DNA from: Flavobacterium piscisymbiosum | GTDB taxonomy: Bacteria; Bacteroidota; Bacteroidia; Flavobacteriales; Flavobacteriaceae | Direction: 5' to 3' | DNA: 64,000 nucleotides | Assembly: GCF_020905295.1 (NCBI RefSeq) | Contig: NZ_JAJJMM010000001.1 | Location: 4,712,001 to 4,776,000 of the forward strand | Part shown: piece by piece, positions 42,867-52,732 of the stretch | How positions within the stretch are numbered: position 1 is the stretch's first letter | Layout of the letters: each line of letters opens with the position of its first letter | Notes under the pieces: model-generated | What the model was told of the DNA's origin: nothing | Databases searched by the model: none | Seen by the model: only the letters and a program-made list of their open reading frames with translations | Translations under genes and position numbers: made by a program

Positions 42867-43856
42867 TTAAGTTTTAGAATTTAACTTTATATAATCACTA
42901 ACTGATTTGGCAAAATAAGGAGAATCATTCCATCGTATTTTTCGATACGCAAAATCTTTTTTGAGGGAATCCGGAAGACAATTCCAGATGGCTTCATTCA
43001 TTTTTTCGAGCAATAGTTTTTTCGAAAATGAATCAGAAACCACCAAACTAATTTCTCTTACGGGTTTTGGTTCTTTAAAAGGTTTAAAAAGTCCTGAATT
43101 ATTTTCGTTCAAAATAGAAAGTTCTGGTATAATGGCAAATCCTAATTGGGCACGAACCAGATTTTTTAAGGTTTCGATTGAACTAATATCATACGTAAAC
43201 TGCTCTTTTAATTTTCCCGGAGATTTGATTCCGCAGATATCCAGCAATTGTGCGTTGTAGCAAAACTCACTATGAAGCAATAACAATTCTGTTTTATCAC
43301 CCGGCTGAAGTTCATAAAACTCATTATTCGCCATTGGGTGATGCTCGTTTAAATAGGCTACAAAAGGCTCTTTAAAAATAGGATGTTCGATTAAATTGGG
43401 GTTTCCGGTTGGCGTTGCCATCAAAACCACATCTAATGAACCAGTTTCTAATTCTTTCATTAATTGTCCCGTATTGGCTTCTCTTATAATAAAATGCACT
43501 TTGGGAGTTGCCTCTTTCATCGCCTTTATAAACAACGGAATCAAATAAGGAGATAAAGTCGAAATTACTCCTACTCTAACTTCTCCTTCTAATAAGTTTT
43601 TTTCGTTTACCACAAAATTCCTGATTTCATCGGCTTCTCGAAGTATTTTCTTTGCTTTATTAATGATTTCTGTTCCAAGCGTGGTTGGCGTTAATGGAAC
43701 TTTATTTCGATCGAAAATTTTAATACCTATTTCTTCTTCGAGATTTTTTAACTGAATTGTAAGTCCGGGCTGTGTAACCATACAAACTTCGGCAGCTCGT
43801 GCAAAATGACGTTCTTCATCTAATGCTACAATATATTTTAATTGCTGTATCGTCAT
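42867..43856 (-). CDS. oxyR: OxyR-type LysR family peroxide regulator
   Basis: The 329-residue LysR protein has an N-terminal winged helix-turn-helix (1-60, MTIQQLKYIVALDEERHFARA) and a C-terminal effector domain. It keeps both redox cysteines of E. coli OxyR at identical numbering: C199 in HSEFCYNAQ and C208 in LLDICGI. Peroxide forms a disulfide between them and activates the protein. The C-terminal tail (RKIRWNDSPYFAKSV) is longer than in E. coli. Its neighbours include OsmC and a siderophore reductase gene, fitting a peroxide and iron role. Targets are not established here. Confidence 0.88.
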   Translation of the reverse strand: MTIQQLKYIVALDEERHFARAAEVCMVTQPGLTIQLKNLEEEIGIKIFDRNKVPLTPTTLGTEIINKAKKILREADEIRNFVVNEKNLLEGEVRVGVISTLSPYLIPLFIKAMKEATPKVHFIIREANTGQLMKELETGSLDVVLMATPTGNPNLIEHPIFKEPFVAYLNEHHPMANNEFYELQPGDKTELLLLHSEFCYNAQLLDICGIKSPGKLKEQFTYDISSIETLKNLVRAQLGFAIIPELSILNENNSGLFKPFKEPKPVREISLVVSDSFSKKLLLEKMNEAIWNCLPDSLKKDFAYRKIRWNDSPYFAKSVSDYIKLNSKT

Positions 43857-43910
43857 GATTATAAAATTATTTTATAAAGATAGCGAAATATACTTTCTGC
43901 TTATATCATA

Positions 43911-43950
43911 AAAAAACAGGCAAAAGAAAAATTTCTCTTTGGCCTGTTTT
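43911..43950 (-). terminator. Terminator of the SIP/MFS operon
   Basis: AAAACAGGC and GCCTGTTTT pair, with AAAGAAA and TTTCTCTTT extending the stem, around a short AT loop. It lies 27 bp beyond the siderophore-interacting protein stop codon. Confidence 0.8.
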
Positions 43951-43976
43951 AATATTTCACTTAATGCAAAATAAAT

Positions 43977-44792
43977 TTAATCCAGTTTTTCTTCCCTGCG
44001 TTCTGTGTTAGATTCGGTTTCAGTTTTTCCTGCTTTCCAATAAGATGATGCATTAAATTCACTTCTCTCCCAGCCTATTTCTTCTTTAAAATAACTTCTT
44101 AAAGCTTTTACCGTATTGTATTCTGCTGCTATAAAGGCAAATCTTTTCATTCTTGTGTCAGGAAGCGAGATTTTCTTTATCAATTTTGAAAGCTCACTTC
44201 CTTTTTCGGGGTTTTTATTATATACCCAATCTATACTTAAATTGGCCTGAGAAACGAAATCAACTTTGTCCTTTTTTCCGTATACTTCCAATACAGCTTT
44301 TACATTTACACCTTTTGGAAGCTGTTCCAAGATACTTGCAATGACCGGAAGCGCGGTCGAATCCCCTATCAAAAGATATTCATCAGCCTTCGGAACCAAA
44401 TCTTTCGCATTACCTTTCATCGCTATCCCAAGAATATCTCCTGCTTCGGCTTTTTGTGCCCAGGCAGAAGCAGGGCCATTATCGCCATGTGCTACAAAAT
44501 CAATACTTAATTCTTTCTTTTCAAAATCGATACTTCGGGTCGTATACGTTCTCATTACAGGCAAAAGTTCGGGTAAAGCATCACTCTCTTTATTGGTGAA
44601 ATAAATAACATTCATCCCTTTGGGCGGAATGTATATTTTGTTATTCGATCCTGACTTGACATCAACCAGCAAATCCAATTGTTCATTGGTTACATCAAAA
44701 ATTACTCGAATATAATGCGGTGTAATAAAACACTTATGCTTTACCGTAAATACAGAACGGATCACCTTTTTTTGATAATTTTCCATAATCAT
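43977..44792 (-). CDS. Siderophore-interacting protein (NADPH/FAD ferric-siderophore reductase)
   Basis: The 271-residue protein belongs to the SIP/ViuB family: FAD-binding N-terminal part with the RxYTxR motif (RTYTTRSID, about 81-90) and a C-terminal SIP half (GDSTALPVIASILEQLP; AAEYNTVKALRSYF near the end). It reduces the iron of siderophores in the cytoplasm so iron can be released. It is 7 bp after the MFS gene, so the two form an operon and may handle siderophore uptake or export. Start ATG 44792 is used; an ATG six bases later is possible. Confidence 0.86.
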   Translation of the reverse strand: MIMENYQKKVIRSVFTVKHKCFITPHYIRVIFDVTNEQLDLLVDVKSGSNNKIYIPPKGMNVIYFTNKESDALPELLPVMRTYTTRSIDFEKKELSIDFVAHGDNGPASAWAQKAEAGDILGIAMKGNAKDLVPKADEYLLIGDSTALPVIASILEQLPKGVNVKAVLEVYGKKDKVDFVSQANLSIDWVYNKNPEKGSELSKLIKKISLPDTRMKRFAFIAAEYNTVKALRSYFKEEIGWERSEFNASSYWKAGKTETESNTERREEKLD

Positions 44793-44799
44793 TTCTCAA

Positions 44800-45975
44800 T
44801 TAATCTCGTTTAAACAACATAGTTCCTAAAGCCAATAAACAGCTCAAACTCCCAAATAAATAGATATCCTGATAGCTAAACCAACCTGCAATTAATCCTG
44901 CCAAAGGTCCTGCTAATCCTAATGAAAGATCAAAAAACGCAGCATAAGCTCCTAATGCAGTTCCGCGCATTTGAGGTTTTACTTTTTTGATTGCTAATAC
45001 GCCTAAAGAAGGAAATACAAGCGAAAAACCAATTCCGGTTAAAACACAGCCTAGTAAGGCCATTTCTTTTGTAAGAGAAGTGTAAATAAGAAATTGCCCA
45101 ATAACTTCAATGACCAAAGAAACTATGGCTACTTTATACCCTCCGTATTTATCCGGATAAGAAGCAAAAAAGACTCTTGTCAGGATATAAGATAATCCGA
45201 AAATCATAAAGGCTAAAGAAGCGTCGCCCCAATTTTTCTCTGTAAAAAACAAAGCTATAAAAGAAGCAATACAACCAAATGCCATAGAAGAAAAAGCGAG
45301 TGTTAATCCTTGTTTTGCGATGGTTCCTACTACTTTATAAAATGGCGTTCTGATATGTTCTTTGTCTACTGGAATAGCAGGCAATTTTATGGTCGAAATC
45401 CAGCTTGCAAGTGGTAAAATAACGATCAAACCTAAGGCGTAAACGATGCCAAAATCTTTAGCCATCCAGATACTTAAGGGCGCACCAACAGCGATTCCGC
45501 CATACATCGCGATTCCGTTCCAGGTCATTACCTTACCGGATTTTTCATGCCCAACTAACCCAATTCCCCATGTTAAAGCACCAATTACCAACAAACTTTC
45601 TGCAATGCCATGAACAATTCTTGCGAGTAAAAGAAATGACAATGCTACCAAAGGATATGATGCAAATGATGCCGCAAATACATAAACTATTCCCGCTGCC
45701 ATTACCAAAAGTATTCCGCCAAGTTTAGATCTTTTGGCTCCTTTTGTATCGGTAAGTTTTCCGAAATAAGCGCGGGTTAAAAGAGTGGTTAGCGGCTGTA
45801 AACCAATTACCAAACCTACAATCAAACTATTAAATTTTAAATCATTTTGTACAAATGCAGGCACGATTCCCAATGTGAGACCAATCGTGAGGTAAATGGC
45901 AAATACCGATAAAATAATAGGTATAGTGGCTTTGTAAAAGTCAATTGTTTGTCCTTTTTCTAAAATTCTACTCAT
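44800..45975 (-). CDS. MFS transporter
   Basis: The 391-residue protein has about 12 hydrophobic helices and the typical MFS loop after helix 2 (RAYFGKLTDTKGAKRSKLGG, about 68-87). It is of the arabinose-efflux/YhhS-like type. Pairing with the siderophore-interacting protein 7 bp downstream suggests a siderophore or iron-related substrate, which is inference only. The upstream AraC-type gene is 64 bp away on the same strand and may control both. Confidence 0.82.
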   Translation of the reverse strand: MSRILEKGQTIDFYKATIPIILSVFAIYLTIGLTLGIVPAFVQNDLKFNSLIVGLVIGLQPLTTLLTRAYFGKLTDTKGAKRSKLGGILLVMAAGIVYVFAASFASYPLVALSFLLLARIVHGIAESLLVIGALTWGIGLVGHEKSGKVMTWNGIAMYGGIAVGAPLSIWMAKDFGIVYALGLIVILPLASWISTIKLPAIPVDKEHIRTPFYKVVGTIAKQGLTLAFSSMAFGCIASFIALFFTEKNWGDASLAFMIFGLSYILTRVFFASYPDKYGGYKVAIVSLVIEVIGQFLIYTSLTKEMALLGCVLTGIGFSLVFPSLGVLAIKKVKPQMRGTALGAYAAFFDLSLGLAGPLAGLIAGWFSYQDIYLFGSLSCLLALGTMLFKRD

Positions 45976-46039
45976 GTTTTTTTGTTTAAAAATTATGAGT
46001 ACAAAGGAATGGGCTTTACAAGAAAACAGAAATGGCCAA

Positions 46040-46906
46040 CTAAGAGTTTTGATTGGACAAATCGCAGTAATTCTTTCTAAACTCTAAAGGTGTGATGCCT
46101 TCATTTTTTTTGAAAAATCGGGAGAAATAAGTATGATCTTCGTATTGCAATGCAAAAGCAATTTCCTTAGTATTCAGTTGCGTGTAAAAAAGTAATCGTT
46201 TGGCTTCCAGTAAAATTTCATGCTGTATCCAGTAACTTGAGGCACATCCTGTTTGTTCCTTTACCATTTCGTTTAAATAAGGAACTGAAATATGCAACAA
46301 AGCAGCGTAATCTTTGGGTCTTTTTAGTTCTAAAAAATGCCGCTGAACCAATTGTCTAAACTGAAAAGTGAGTTCGGTTTTTCTATCGATTCCTTTTTTA
46401 AGATAATTTTCGTTTTTAGAAAACTCTAAAACCATCATTCCCATCAAACTATCGACAAGCGAACGAATGATATTTTTTTGAATATCTCCCACAGCTTCTG
46501 CCACCTGATTGAATAGTAATGCTGCAATATTAAATAAAACAACATTTTGGATCGGTACAACCTGAGAAATATTTTGATGCGCATCAAAAATTCTTCGATA
46601 CGTATTTTGTAAATAAGATGGATTTAAAAAGATAAAATGCCCTTTCGAATCTACTTGTTTGGTATAATAATGTACCTGACCCGGAGCAATAAAAAACAGT
46701 GCCTGGTCTTTTATCTGATGGTTTTTAAAATCAATCATAAGCTCGATCAGTCCTTCTTGCTGAATATAAAAAACATAATGATCGTCTCTGTGCGCTTTCG
46801 TTAAATGCCCGCTGAAATCGATGTTATTAGCTGCTATTTCTCTTACTTGGAGACCTAGATTGTCTAATTCTTTTGTGTGAAGTTCTATATTCGATTTCTT
46901 TTTCAA
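46040..46906 (-). CDS. AraC family transcriptional regulator
   Basis: The 288-residue protein has a cupin-like N-terminal domain (HRDDHYVFYIQQEGLIELMIDFK, then FFIAPGQVHYYTK; about 39-85) and a C-terminal AraC double helix-turn-helix (LLHISVPYLNEMVKEQTGCASSYWIQ and LQYEDHTYFSRFFKKNEGITPLEFRK). It is transcribed in line with the MFS/SIP operon 64 bp downstream and probably controls it. The effector is unknown. Confidence 0.85.
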   Translation of the reverse strand: MKKKSNIELHTKELDNLGLQVREIAANNIDFSGHLTKAHRDDHYVFYIQQEGLIELMIDFKNHQIKDQALFFIAPGQVHYYTKQVDSKGHFIFLNPSYLQNTYRRIFDAHQNISQVVPIQNVVLFNIAALLFNQVAEAVGDIQKNIIRSLVDSLMGMMVLEFSKNENYLKKGIDRKTELTFQFRQLVQRHFLELKRPKDYAALLHISVPYLNEMVKEQTGCASSYWIQHEILLEAKRLLFYTQLNTKEIAFALQYEDHTYFSRFFKKNEGITPLEFRKNYCDLSNQNS

Positions 46907-47024
46907 TAGTTCTTTTTTAAGCTTCTGTCGCTGGTAGTGTACAATTATTTGCCAAATTTACTAAAGATTATTTTAGATGTTACAGAACGTAATTTTATAA
47001 TTGAGTTTTCATTGTTTCAAAATA

Positions 47025-47057
47025 AAAAAACCTGCTCATTAATGAACAGGTTTTTGA
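47025..47057. terminator. Terminator of the esterase gene
   Basis: AAAAACCTGCTCATT and AATGAACAGGTTTTT form a near-perfect palindrome with T/A tracts on both sides, so it can stop transcription in either direction. It lies 15 bp after the esterase stop codon. Confidence 0.85.
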
Positions 47058-47071
47058 TATTTATAGATTTC

Positions 47072-47890
47072 TTACTTTTCAATATTAAAATAATTTTCGA
47101 ACAAAGCCAATTGGTTGGCCAAAGATTTGTTCCAATACTTTGGGTCATGTCCGCCCGGAGATTCAATATAAAAATGTTCTATTTTTTCATTCGTCAAAAG
47201 CTGATGAAAATCGCGGTTCATATCAATCATCTGCGTATCTTCTGTACCACAATCAACAATATAAAACTGATTTGATTGCGCCATTTGTTTGGTTTTATCA
47301 AACGTAAAATACTCTTTGGATAAACTTTTAAAATCTCCCAAAACTTTATCTACCTGATAATTATGAAAGTTTTCGCCAAAACGATTAAAATCCAGTGCGC
47401 CACAAGAACTTCCGACAATACCAAAAGTATCCGAATAAAAAATTCCAATATTTAATGCACCATATCCACCCATACTCCACCCCAAAATTCCTCTAGACTT
47501 TCGGTCTTTCATTGTTGGATAATTAGCATCGATATAATCGACTAATTCTTTCCCTATAAAAGTTTGATATTGTGATGATTTATCTACCGGACTATCTACA
47601 TACCAGCTATTAAAATTACCATCGGCTAATACATAAATCGTATTGTATTTTTGAGATTTCCCCGTCAGATCCTGAATATCTTGTTTGTAAGTTCGATCAG
47701 GATTTCCGCTGTAACCATGAAGTATATAAATGGTTTTATAGGTTTTTCCTTTTATTAGTTTTGGAGTAATGATAACTGTTTCAATCTCCTTATTCATTTT
47801 TTTACTGAATACTTTTTTATGAATAATTTGTTGTGCCGATATTGATAATGATACGGCTAAAAGTGCCAGAGTGGTAAATAATATTTTCAT
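47072..47890 (-). CDS. Secreted esterase D-type alpha/beta hydrolase
   Basis: The 272-residue protein has a signal peptide (cleavage after SISAQ, about residue 19), an oxyanion region YILHGYSGNPD (about 55-65) and the nucleophile in GWSMGGYGAL (about S142). The His is in ESPGGHDPKYW near the C-terminus, and the acid is in the CGTEDTQM region. This is the esterase D/feruloyl-esterase-like group. It could remove acyl groups from carbohydrates, but the substrate is unknown. It stands alone with a 255-bp upstream gap. Confidence 0.82.
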   Translation of the reverse strand: MKILFTTLALLAVSLSISAQQIIHKKVFSKKMNKEIETVIITPKLIKGKTYKTIYILHGYSGNPDRTYKQDIQDLTGKSQKYNTIYVLADGNFNSWYVDSPVDKSSQYQTFIGKELVDYIDANYPTMKDRKSRGILGWSMGGYGALNIGIFYSDTFGIVGSSCGALDFNRFGENFHNYQVDKVLGDFKSLSKEYFTFDKTKQMAQSNQFYIVDCGTEDTQMIDMNRDFHQLLTNEKIEHFYIESPGGHDPKYWNKSLANQLALFENYFNIEK

Positions 47891-48145
47891 CTTTTTTGTT
47901 TTTAATGATGAGGCAAAATTCAGCTATAGAAAATGCAAAAACATTTACATGTGTTGAGAAATTAAAATTTTATTTCTGTATGTGTACGAGCAAATCGATA
48001 TCTTAATAACCTATTAGACCTTAATAATCTAACCCGTTAATTCTCTTAATTTTTGATTATTTCAAAATTAAGGATTAAAATAAGTCAGATTTATGGCCTG
48101 GATTTTGATTAAAATCTTTAAATTTATGTTTTAAAATCTTATTTT

Positions 48146-48580
48146 ATGAAAAATTACGTACTAGTATTCGTCGCTATTTTAGCATTATCTTTTAATTCTT
48201 GTACTTCAATGAAAGACACTTCAAAAACTGCCGATCTTTATAATACAACCTGGGAGCTGGAGTATATTTCCGGCCCACGCATCGCTTTTGAAGGTTTATT
48301 TCCGGATAAAAAACCGTTTATTAAATTTGATGAAGCTACTAAACAAGTATCTGGAAATGCTGGTTGTAATGGTTACAGCGCTCCATTTACCTTAAAAGGA
48401 AAATCACTTACTTTTGGAGAACAAGGTCCTGCTACTTTAATGTATTGTGAAGGTGGCGGAGAACAGGTGTTTACAAAAACGATTAAAGAAATTGATAGTT
48501 ATTCTATTGATAAAGATGGTAAACTGAATTTGATCATGAAGGATATCCCAATGATGAGATTTAAAAAAGTGACTAAATAA
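48146..48580 (+). CDS. META domain lipoprotein
   Basis: The 144-residue protein has a lipoprotein signal (LSFNSC, Cys about residue 19) and one META domain: NTTWELEYISGP at the start, GNAGCNGYSAPF (about 71-82) and GPATLMYCEGGGEQVF near the end. META proteins are small envelope proteins also seen in HslJ, a heat-shock protein linked to novobiocin resistance. The exact function is unknown. It is divergent from the esterase gene and has a terminator after it. Confidence 0.85.
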   Translation: MKNYVLVFVAILALSFNSCTSMKDTSKTADLYNTTWELEYISGPRIAFEGLFPDKKPFIKFDEATKQVSGNAGCNGYSAPFTLKGKSLTFGEQGPATLMYCEGGGEQVFTKTIKEIDSYSIDKDGKLNLIMKDIPMMRFKKVTK

Positions 48581-48616
48581 TTTTTATTGCTTTACATCGA
48601 ACAATTAATAAAAACA

Positions 48617-48651
48617 AAATCCTTCAGTTTTAAAACCTGAAGGATTTTTTT
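48617..48651 (+). terminator. Terminator after the META gene
   Basis: AAATCCTTCAG (48617-48627) pairs with CTGAAGGATTT (48637-48647), followed by T residues. Confidence 0.85.
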
Positions 48652-48679
48652 ATGGATGATGTATGTTGTGCAGAAACAT

Positions 48680-48716
48680 AAAAAAAGGTTCCTGACGAAA
48701 AAGATCGCCAGAAACC
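48680..48716 (-). terminator. Terminator of the TonB receptor gene
   Basis: GGTTCCTGACGA (48687-48698) pairs with TCGCCAGAAACC (48705-48716) with two mismatches and, on the minus strand, runs into seven U residues. Confidence 0.8.
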
Positions 48717-48749
48717 CTCAAATAAAAAAACAAAATAATAAGTTATTAT

Positions 48750-51089
48750 CTAAAACCTGAATGTTAGATTTACTAAAAAGTTTGCTGGAGGTTGTGGTGC
48801 TCCCCATGAACTCCAGTATTTTTTGTTCGAAAGGTTATTTATCTTAACTCCCACTCTCCAGTTTGACTGTTCGTAAAATATCGTTTGATTATAAATCGTG
48901 TACGACGGAATATAAAAAGTATTGGTAGTCGCCATATAACTTTTATCTACATAGTTTGCACCAACACCAATACCAAGACCTTTTAAAACGTTTTGAAATT
49001 TATACGAAGCCCAAAAGTTTACCACATCTTCAGGAGCATCTTGTGCTTTATTGCCTTCGATAGCTTTATTGGCTTCACTGGTTTTTACAATTCGATTATC
49101 ATTATAAGCATATCCTGCCGTAATATCTAAACCCGGAAGCGGATTGGCAAGAAACTCAAATTCAACTCCTTTACTCACCTGTTTTCCATCTTGTTGGTAC
49201 GTTAAATCAGCTTGGCGTATTAGCGCGTTATCATTCGTTATTTTGTAATAACTTACCGTAGCACTTAATTTTTTATTAAACATTTCCGCTTTTATACCTC
49301 CCTCATATTGATTTGCATATAAAGGATCTAATATAAGCTGCTCGCCTCCCGGCTGTGTAACGGGAGCCAGATTCTGAAATCCGTTCATGTAATTTCCAAA
49401 TACAGAAACCTGATCCTTCACAATTTGGTATACTATTCCTAATTTTGGTGACAATGAATTTTGGCTATATCCGGGCACGGTTCCGCTTTCTTTTCGATCA
49501 AAATTATCCAAACGTAAACTCGCCATTGCATATAATCTGTCTGCAACACTCAATACATAAGAGGCATATCCGCTAAAAGTGTATTCATCACGTCCGGCTC
49601 TTATCACCGGTGCCAGCAATACTTTATCAATCTCGCTTCTTCTAACCGGATTAAAATTAGTAGTTACATCAATGGTTCTAAACGGAGCCGCAGGAGTTGG
49701 TGTAGACGAAAATGTATCGGTATAATACCTGTAATTAACTCCGGCCAATATTTTATGTTTTAAAACTCCTGTCGAAAATTCACCATTAAAATTCTGCTGA
49801 ATATTAGTATAATTACTCGAAATTGGTCCAAAGAGCGTTGCGCGCATAGTAGCCGTAGTAGGCGAAGTCCAGGTTGGTAAAACCTGATAACTATAATCTA
49901 AATCTTCACTCACGTAAGAAAATAAAGTAGTCGATTTCCAACGATCATTTATTTGGTATTCGGCCTGAACAAAGGCTTTAGACGAAGATGATTTTGCATC
50001 GACATCATCGTGAACCAGCGATTTTTTATAATTTAATTGTATATCGCCAGGATTCGTTATTCCTGATGCAGCGGTTGCAGTTGGGTATAACGGTCTTGTA
50101 TTATTAACCTTAAACAACTCTGCATCAACGCTAAAAGTAAGTTTTTCGCTTGCTTTAAAAATAATACTTGGAGTAAAAGACAACGTTTTATTAAAACCGT
50201 AATCCAGGAAACTTTTTTCATTATTGACTTCGGCATTCAATCTAAAAAGTACATTTTTATCTTTCGTTAATGGTGTATTTAGATCTACTGTAAGTCGGTT
50301 TACACCAAAACTTCCTGCTGTATAAGATATTTCAGTAGCCGAAGCTTCAAAAGGTTTTTTGGTAACCAGATTGACAACACCACCAAACGAAGAAGCCGAT
50401 GAACCAAATAAAGTTCCCGAAGGTCCTTTTAATATCTCTATTCGTTCAACATTTGCAATGCCTACACTTGATCTTCCCGAAAGTGTTTCCATTCCGTTTC
50501 TGGAATTAATTCCTGTCGTAAAACCTCTAAATATAACGGCAAATCCACCCGATGGATAATTAAGTGGTACAACTCCGGGTGCGTTTCTAACTGCTCCGGC
50601 AGGGTCAATTACAATTTGTTCCTGAATCAATTCTTTGTGTATCACATTATAAACCTGCGGATTTTCTATATTTTTAAGAGGCATTCTCGCAACATATTGC
50701 GTTTTCTTAGAAAGAATACTTTTTCTGTTATTAATTACCACCTCTTGTAATTCCTTGTTCGAAACATTCAATTGCACATTAAGTGTTGTGGTTTCGTTGT
50801 CTGCTACTACAATTTGCTGTTCTACAGTTTCGTAACCTGTTAAGGATATTTGCAGGGTATAAGAATTGCTTCTTATACGGTTGAGTTCAAAATTACCTTC
50901 ATCATTGGTACTGGTACTATATTTTGAATTCTTTAAAACAATATTTACTTCAGATGCTGGCTTTCCATCAGAAGTAGTTATTTTTCCCTTAATTTTTCCA
51001 TGATTTTGTTGTGCAACGGCGGCACATACAGTAAATAAAATGCTTATAATAAATAAAAACTTTGATGTTCTTACACTAAAATAGTTCAT
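48750..51089 (-). CDS. TonB-dependent siderophore receptor
   Basis: The 779-residue outer-membrane protein has a signal peptide (cleavage after CAAVAQQ, about residue 27), a carboxypeptidase regulatory-like domain (GKIKGKITTSDGKPASEVNIVL; about 31-115), a siderophore-type plug (DPAGAVRNAPGVVPLNYPSGG; RIEILKGPSGTLFGSSASSFGGVVNLVTKKP) and a 22-strand-type barrel ending in Phe (NLTFRF). It imports an iron-siderophore complex. It is divergent from the PepSY protein gene, a common pairing for iron uptake. A TTATTTAGA half-site upstream could belong to an iron regulator. Confidence 0.92.
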   Translation of the reverse strand: MNYFSVRTSKFLFIISILFTVCAAVAQQNHGKIKGKITTSDGKPASEVNIVLKNSKYSTSTNDEGNFELNRIRSNSYTLQISLTGYETVEQQIVVADNETTTLNVQLNVSNKELQEVVINNRKSILSKKTQYVARMPLKNIENPQVYNVIHKELIQEQIVIDPAGAVRNAPGVVPLNYPSGGFAVIFRGFTTGINSRNGMETLSGRSSVGIANVERIEILKGPSGTLFGSSASSFGGVVNLVTKKPFEASATEISYTAGSFGVNRLTVDLNTPLTKDKNVLFRLNAEVNNEKSFLDYGFNKTLSFTPSIIFKASEKLTFSVDAELFKVNNTRPLYPTATAASGITNPGDIQLNYKKSLVHDDVDAKSSSSKAFVQAEYQINDRWKSTTLFSYVSEDLDYSYQVLPTWTSPTTATMRATLFGPISSNYTNIQQNFNGEFSTGVLKHKILAGVNYRYYTDTFSSTPTPAAPFRTIDVTTNFNPVRRSEIDKVLLAPVIRAGRDEYTFSGYASYVLSVADRLYAMASLRLDNFDRKESGTVPGYSQNSLSPKLGIVYQIVKDQVSVFGNYMNGFQNLAPVTQPGGEQLILDPLYANQYEGGIKAEMFNKKLSATVSYYKITNDNALIRQADLTYQQDGKQVSKGVEFEFLANPLPGLDITAGYAYNDNRIVKTSEANKAIEGNKAQDAPEDVVNFWASYKFQNVLKGLGIGVGANYVDKSYMATTNTFYIPSYTIYNQTIFYEQSNWRVGVKINNLSNKKYWSSWGAPQPPANFLVNLTFRF

Positions 51090-51545
51090 TGATTTTTAAG
51101 TTTGGTTAGTTTTGTTCTTATTTAGAATCAATAAAAACAGCGCAAAAATAGAAATTAATAATTGTTTAACAAGTAATATTTTTAATTATTCTATAAAATG
51201 ATCATTTCTTAAATAATATTGCTCAATATCAAATGATTCACACATTTTTATTCTAATAAATTGAAACCCTTAAAATACCAATCAATAATATTGCAGATTG
51301 GAACCAACCACAAAATGAACAAGTAAAAATACCTCACAAGAAACCTCTTTTTCTCTATCTAATAATAAAACTCTTACGTAGTATATTTAAATAGAAAAAA
51401 AGATTATTTTTTTTGCTTCATAGTGCATATTAAGTCTAAATAAGTATAAATTTGTGCGAGAATTTTAGAATTAGTAACCAATTCTATACAACACCAACAA
51501 AATCTGCGGGTTAGGCAAATTTGACTGATCTGAAAAATAGCATAT
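51090..51545. other. Divergent gap between TonB receptor and PepSY genes
   Basis: This AT-rich 456-bp stretch has no gene. TTATTTAGA at 51118-51126 and its reverse complement TCTAAATAA at 51435-51443 lie near the two genes, with the second copy about 100 bp before the PepSY start. They may be half-sites of an iron regulator, but no full palindrome is seen. Confidence 0.4.
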
Positions 51546-52661
51546 ATGAAGAAAGGATTTAAAAAAAATATTGGACTTTTGCATTTATGGCTAGGTCTTG
51601 GTTCTGGTTTAATTGTTTTTATTGCTGCATTAACAGGTAGTATTTTGGTTTTTGAAAAGGAAATTGACCAGGCTATACATCCCGAATATTATAATGTTGC
51701 TGCAATAGGAACATCAAAAAAAACGATTGATTATTGCACAGATATTCTTCAGAAACAATATTCGATAAAAAAGATTACCCGCATTTATACTTTTAGTGAT
51801 CCTTCGCGTACCATGCAGGTTTTAGGAAAGGACTCTGATAAAAAAGCACAATTTTTTTCTATCGATCCGTACACCGGAAAAGTTCTGGCTACAACTCCTC
51901 AGGAAAAGAGATTTTTTGTTATTGTTTTAGCAATACACAGACAACTATTATTAGGTGAAACCGGCCAAATAATCATGGGAACTTCATGTTTAATTTTTGT
52001 TTTCATGATTATCTCCGGATTAATTTTATGGTGGCCAAAGAAAATAAAAAACCTAAAACAGCGACTTACCGTAAAATGGAGTGCGTCTTTTAAAAGAGTC
52101 AATTGGGATTTTCACTCTACTTTTGGATTCTATAGCTTTTTAATTCTATTAATTATTGCTCTAAGCGGATTAAACTTTGCTTTTACCTGGTTTCAAAACG
52201 GAGTTTATTTTATGACTGAAGGAACGACAAAAAAACCTTCTGCAAAAGTAAAAAACCCAACAAAAATAGATCCTAAACTTAATCATACGGCTTTTTACCA
52301 AAGTATTTATAATAAAGCAGACAGCATTTTTCCGTATGCCGGAAACATCCAAATCAGGATGCCTGTTGATACCATTAATAGTATTTCGGTCTTAAAAGAA
52401 TATTCAGAAATAACAATACCACATCAATCCAGCGCCGCTTTTTTTGACAAATACACAGCCGAAGAAATTGAAGCTAGGCCTTACGAAAATTTTTCTACCG
52501 GAGATAAGCTAAGACGATTGAACTACCCTATTCATACCGGAAGTATTTACGGTTTACCAACTAAGATATTGGCTTTTTTAGTTTCTCTTTTCGCTTTAAC
52601 ATTACCTATTACAGGATTATTAGTCTGGTTAGGAAAAAAGAAGAAAACAGCGAAATCTTAA
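51546..52661 (+). CDS. PepSY-associated membrane protein (iron-uptake type)
   Basis: The 371-residue protein has four membrane helices: about 11-33 (LHLWLGLGSGLIVFIAALTGSILV), 138-161, 191-213 and 345-367. PepSY-type parts lie between them. Histidines at HLWLGLGSG, IHRQLLLGETG, DFHSTFGFYS and YPIHTGSIYG are in membrane-edge positions and could bind heme, as proposed for this family of ferric-siderophore reductases. It is divergent from the TonB siderophore receptor, so it probably reduces siderophore iron in the inner membrane. This function is inferred. Confidence 0.85.
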   Translation: MKKGFKKNIGLLHLWLGLGSGLIVFIAALTGSILVFEKEIDQAIHPEYYNVAAIGTSKKTIDYCTDILQKQYSIKKITRIYTFSDPSRTMQVLGKDSDKKAQFFSIDPYTGKVLATTPQEKRFFVIVLAIHRQLLLGETGQIIMGTSCLIFVFMIISGLILWWPKKIKNLKQRLTVKWSASFKRVNWDFHSTFGFYSFLILLIIALSGLNFAFTWFQNGVYFMTEGTTKKPSAKVKNPTKIDPKLNHTAFYQSIYNKADSIFPYAGNIQIRMPVDTINSISVLKEYSEITIPHQSSAAFFDKYTAEEIEARPYENFSTGDKLRRLNYPIHTGSIYGLPTKILAFLVSLFALTLPITGLLVWLGKKKKTAKS

Positions 52662-52732
52662 TTTTAATATTTGTTTTATTTTCTACCAACATATAATTTC
52701 AAGTTCGTTAGTATGACGTAGGTACGCAACAA

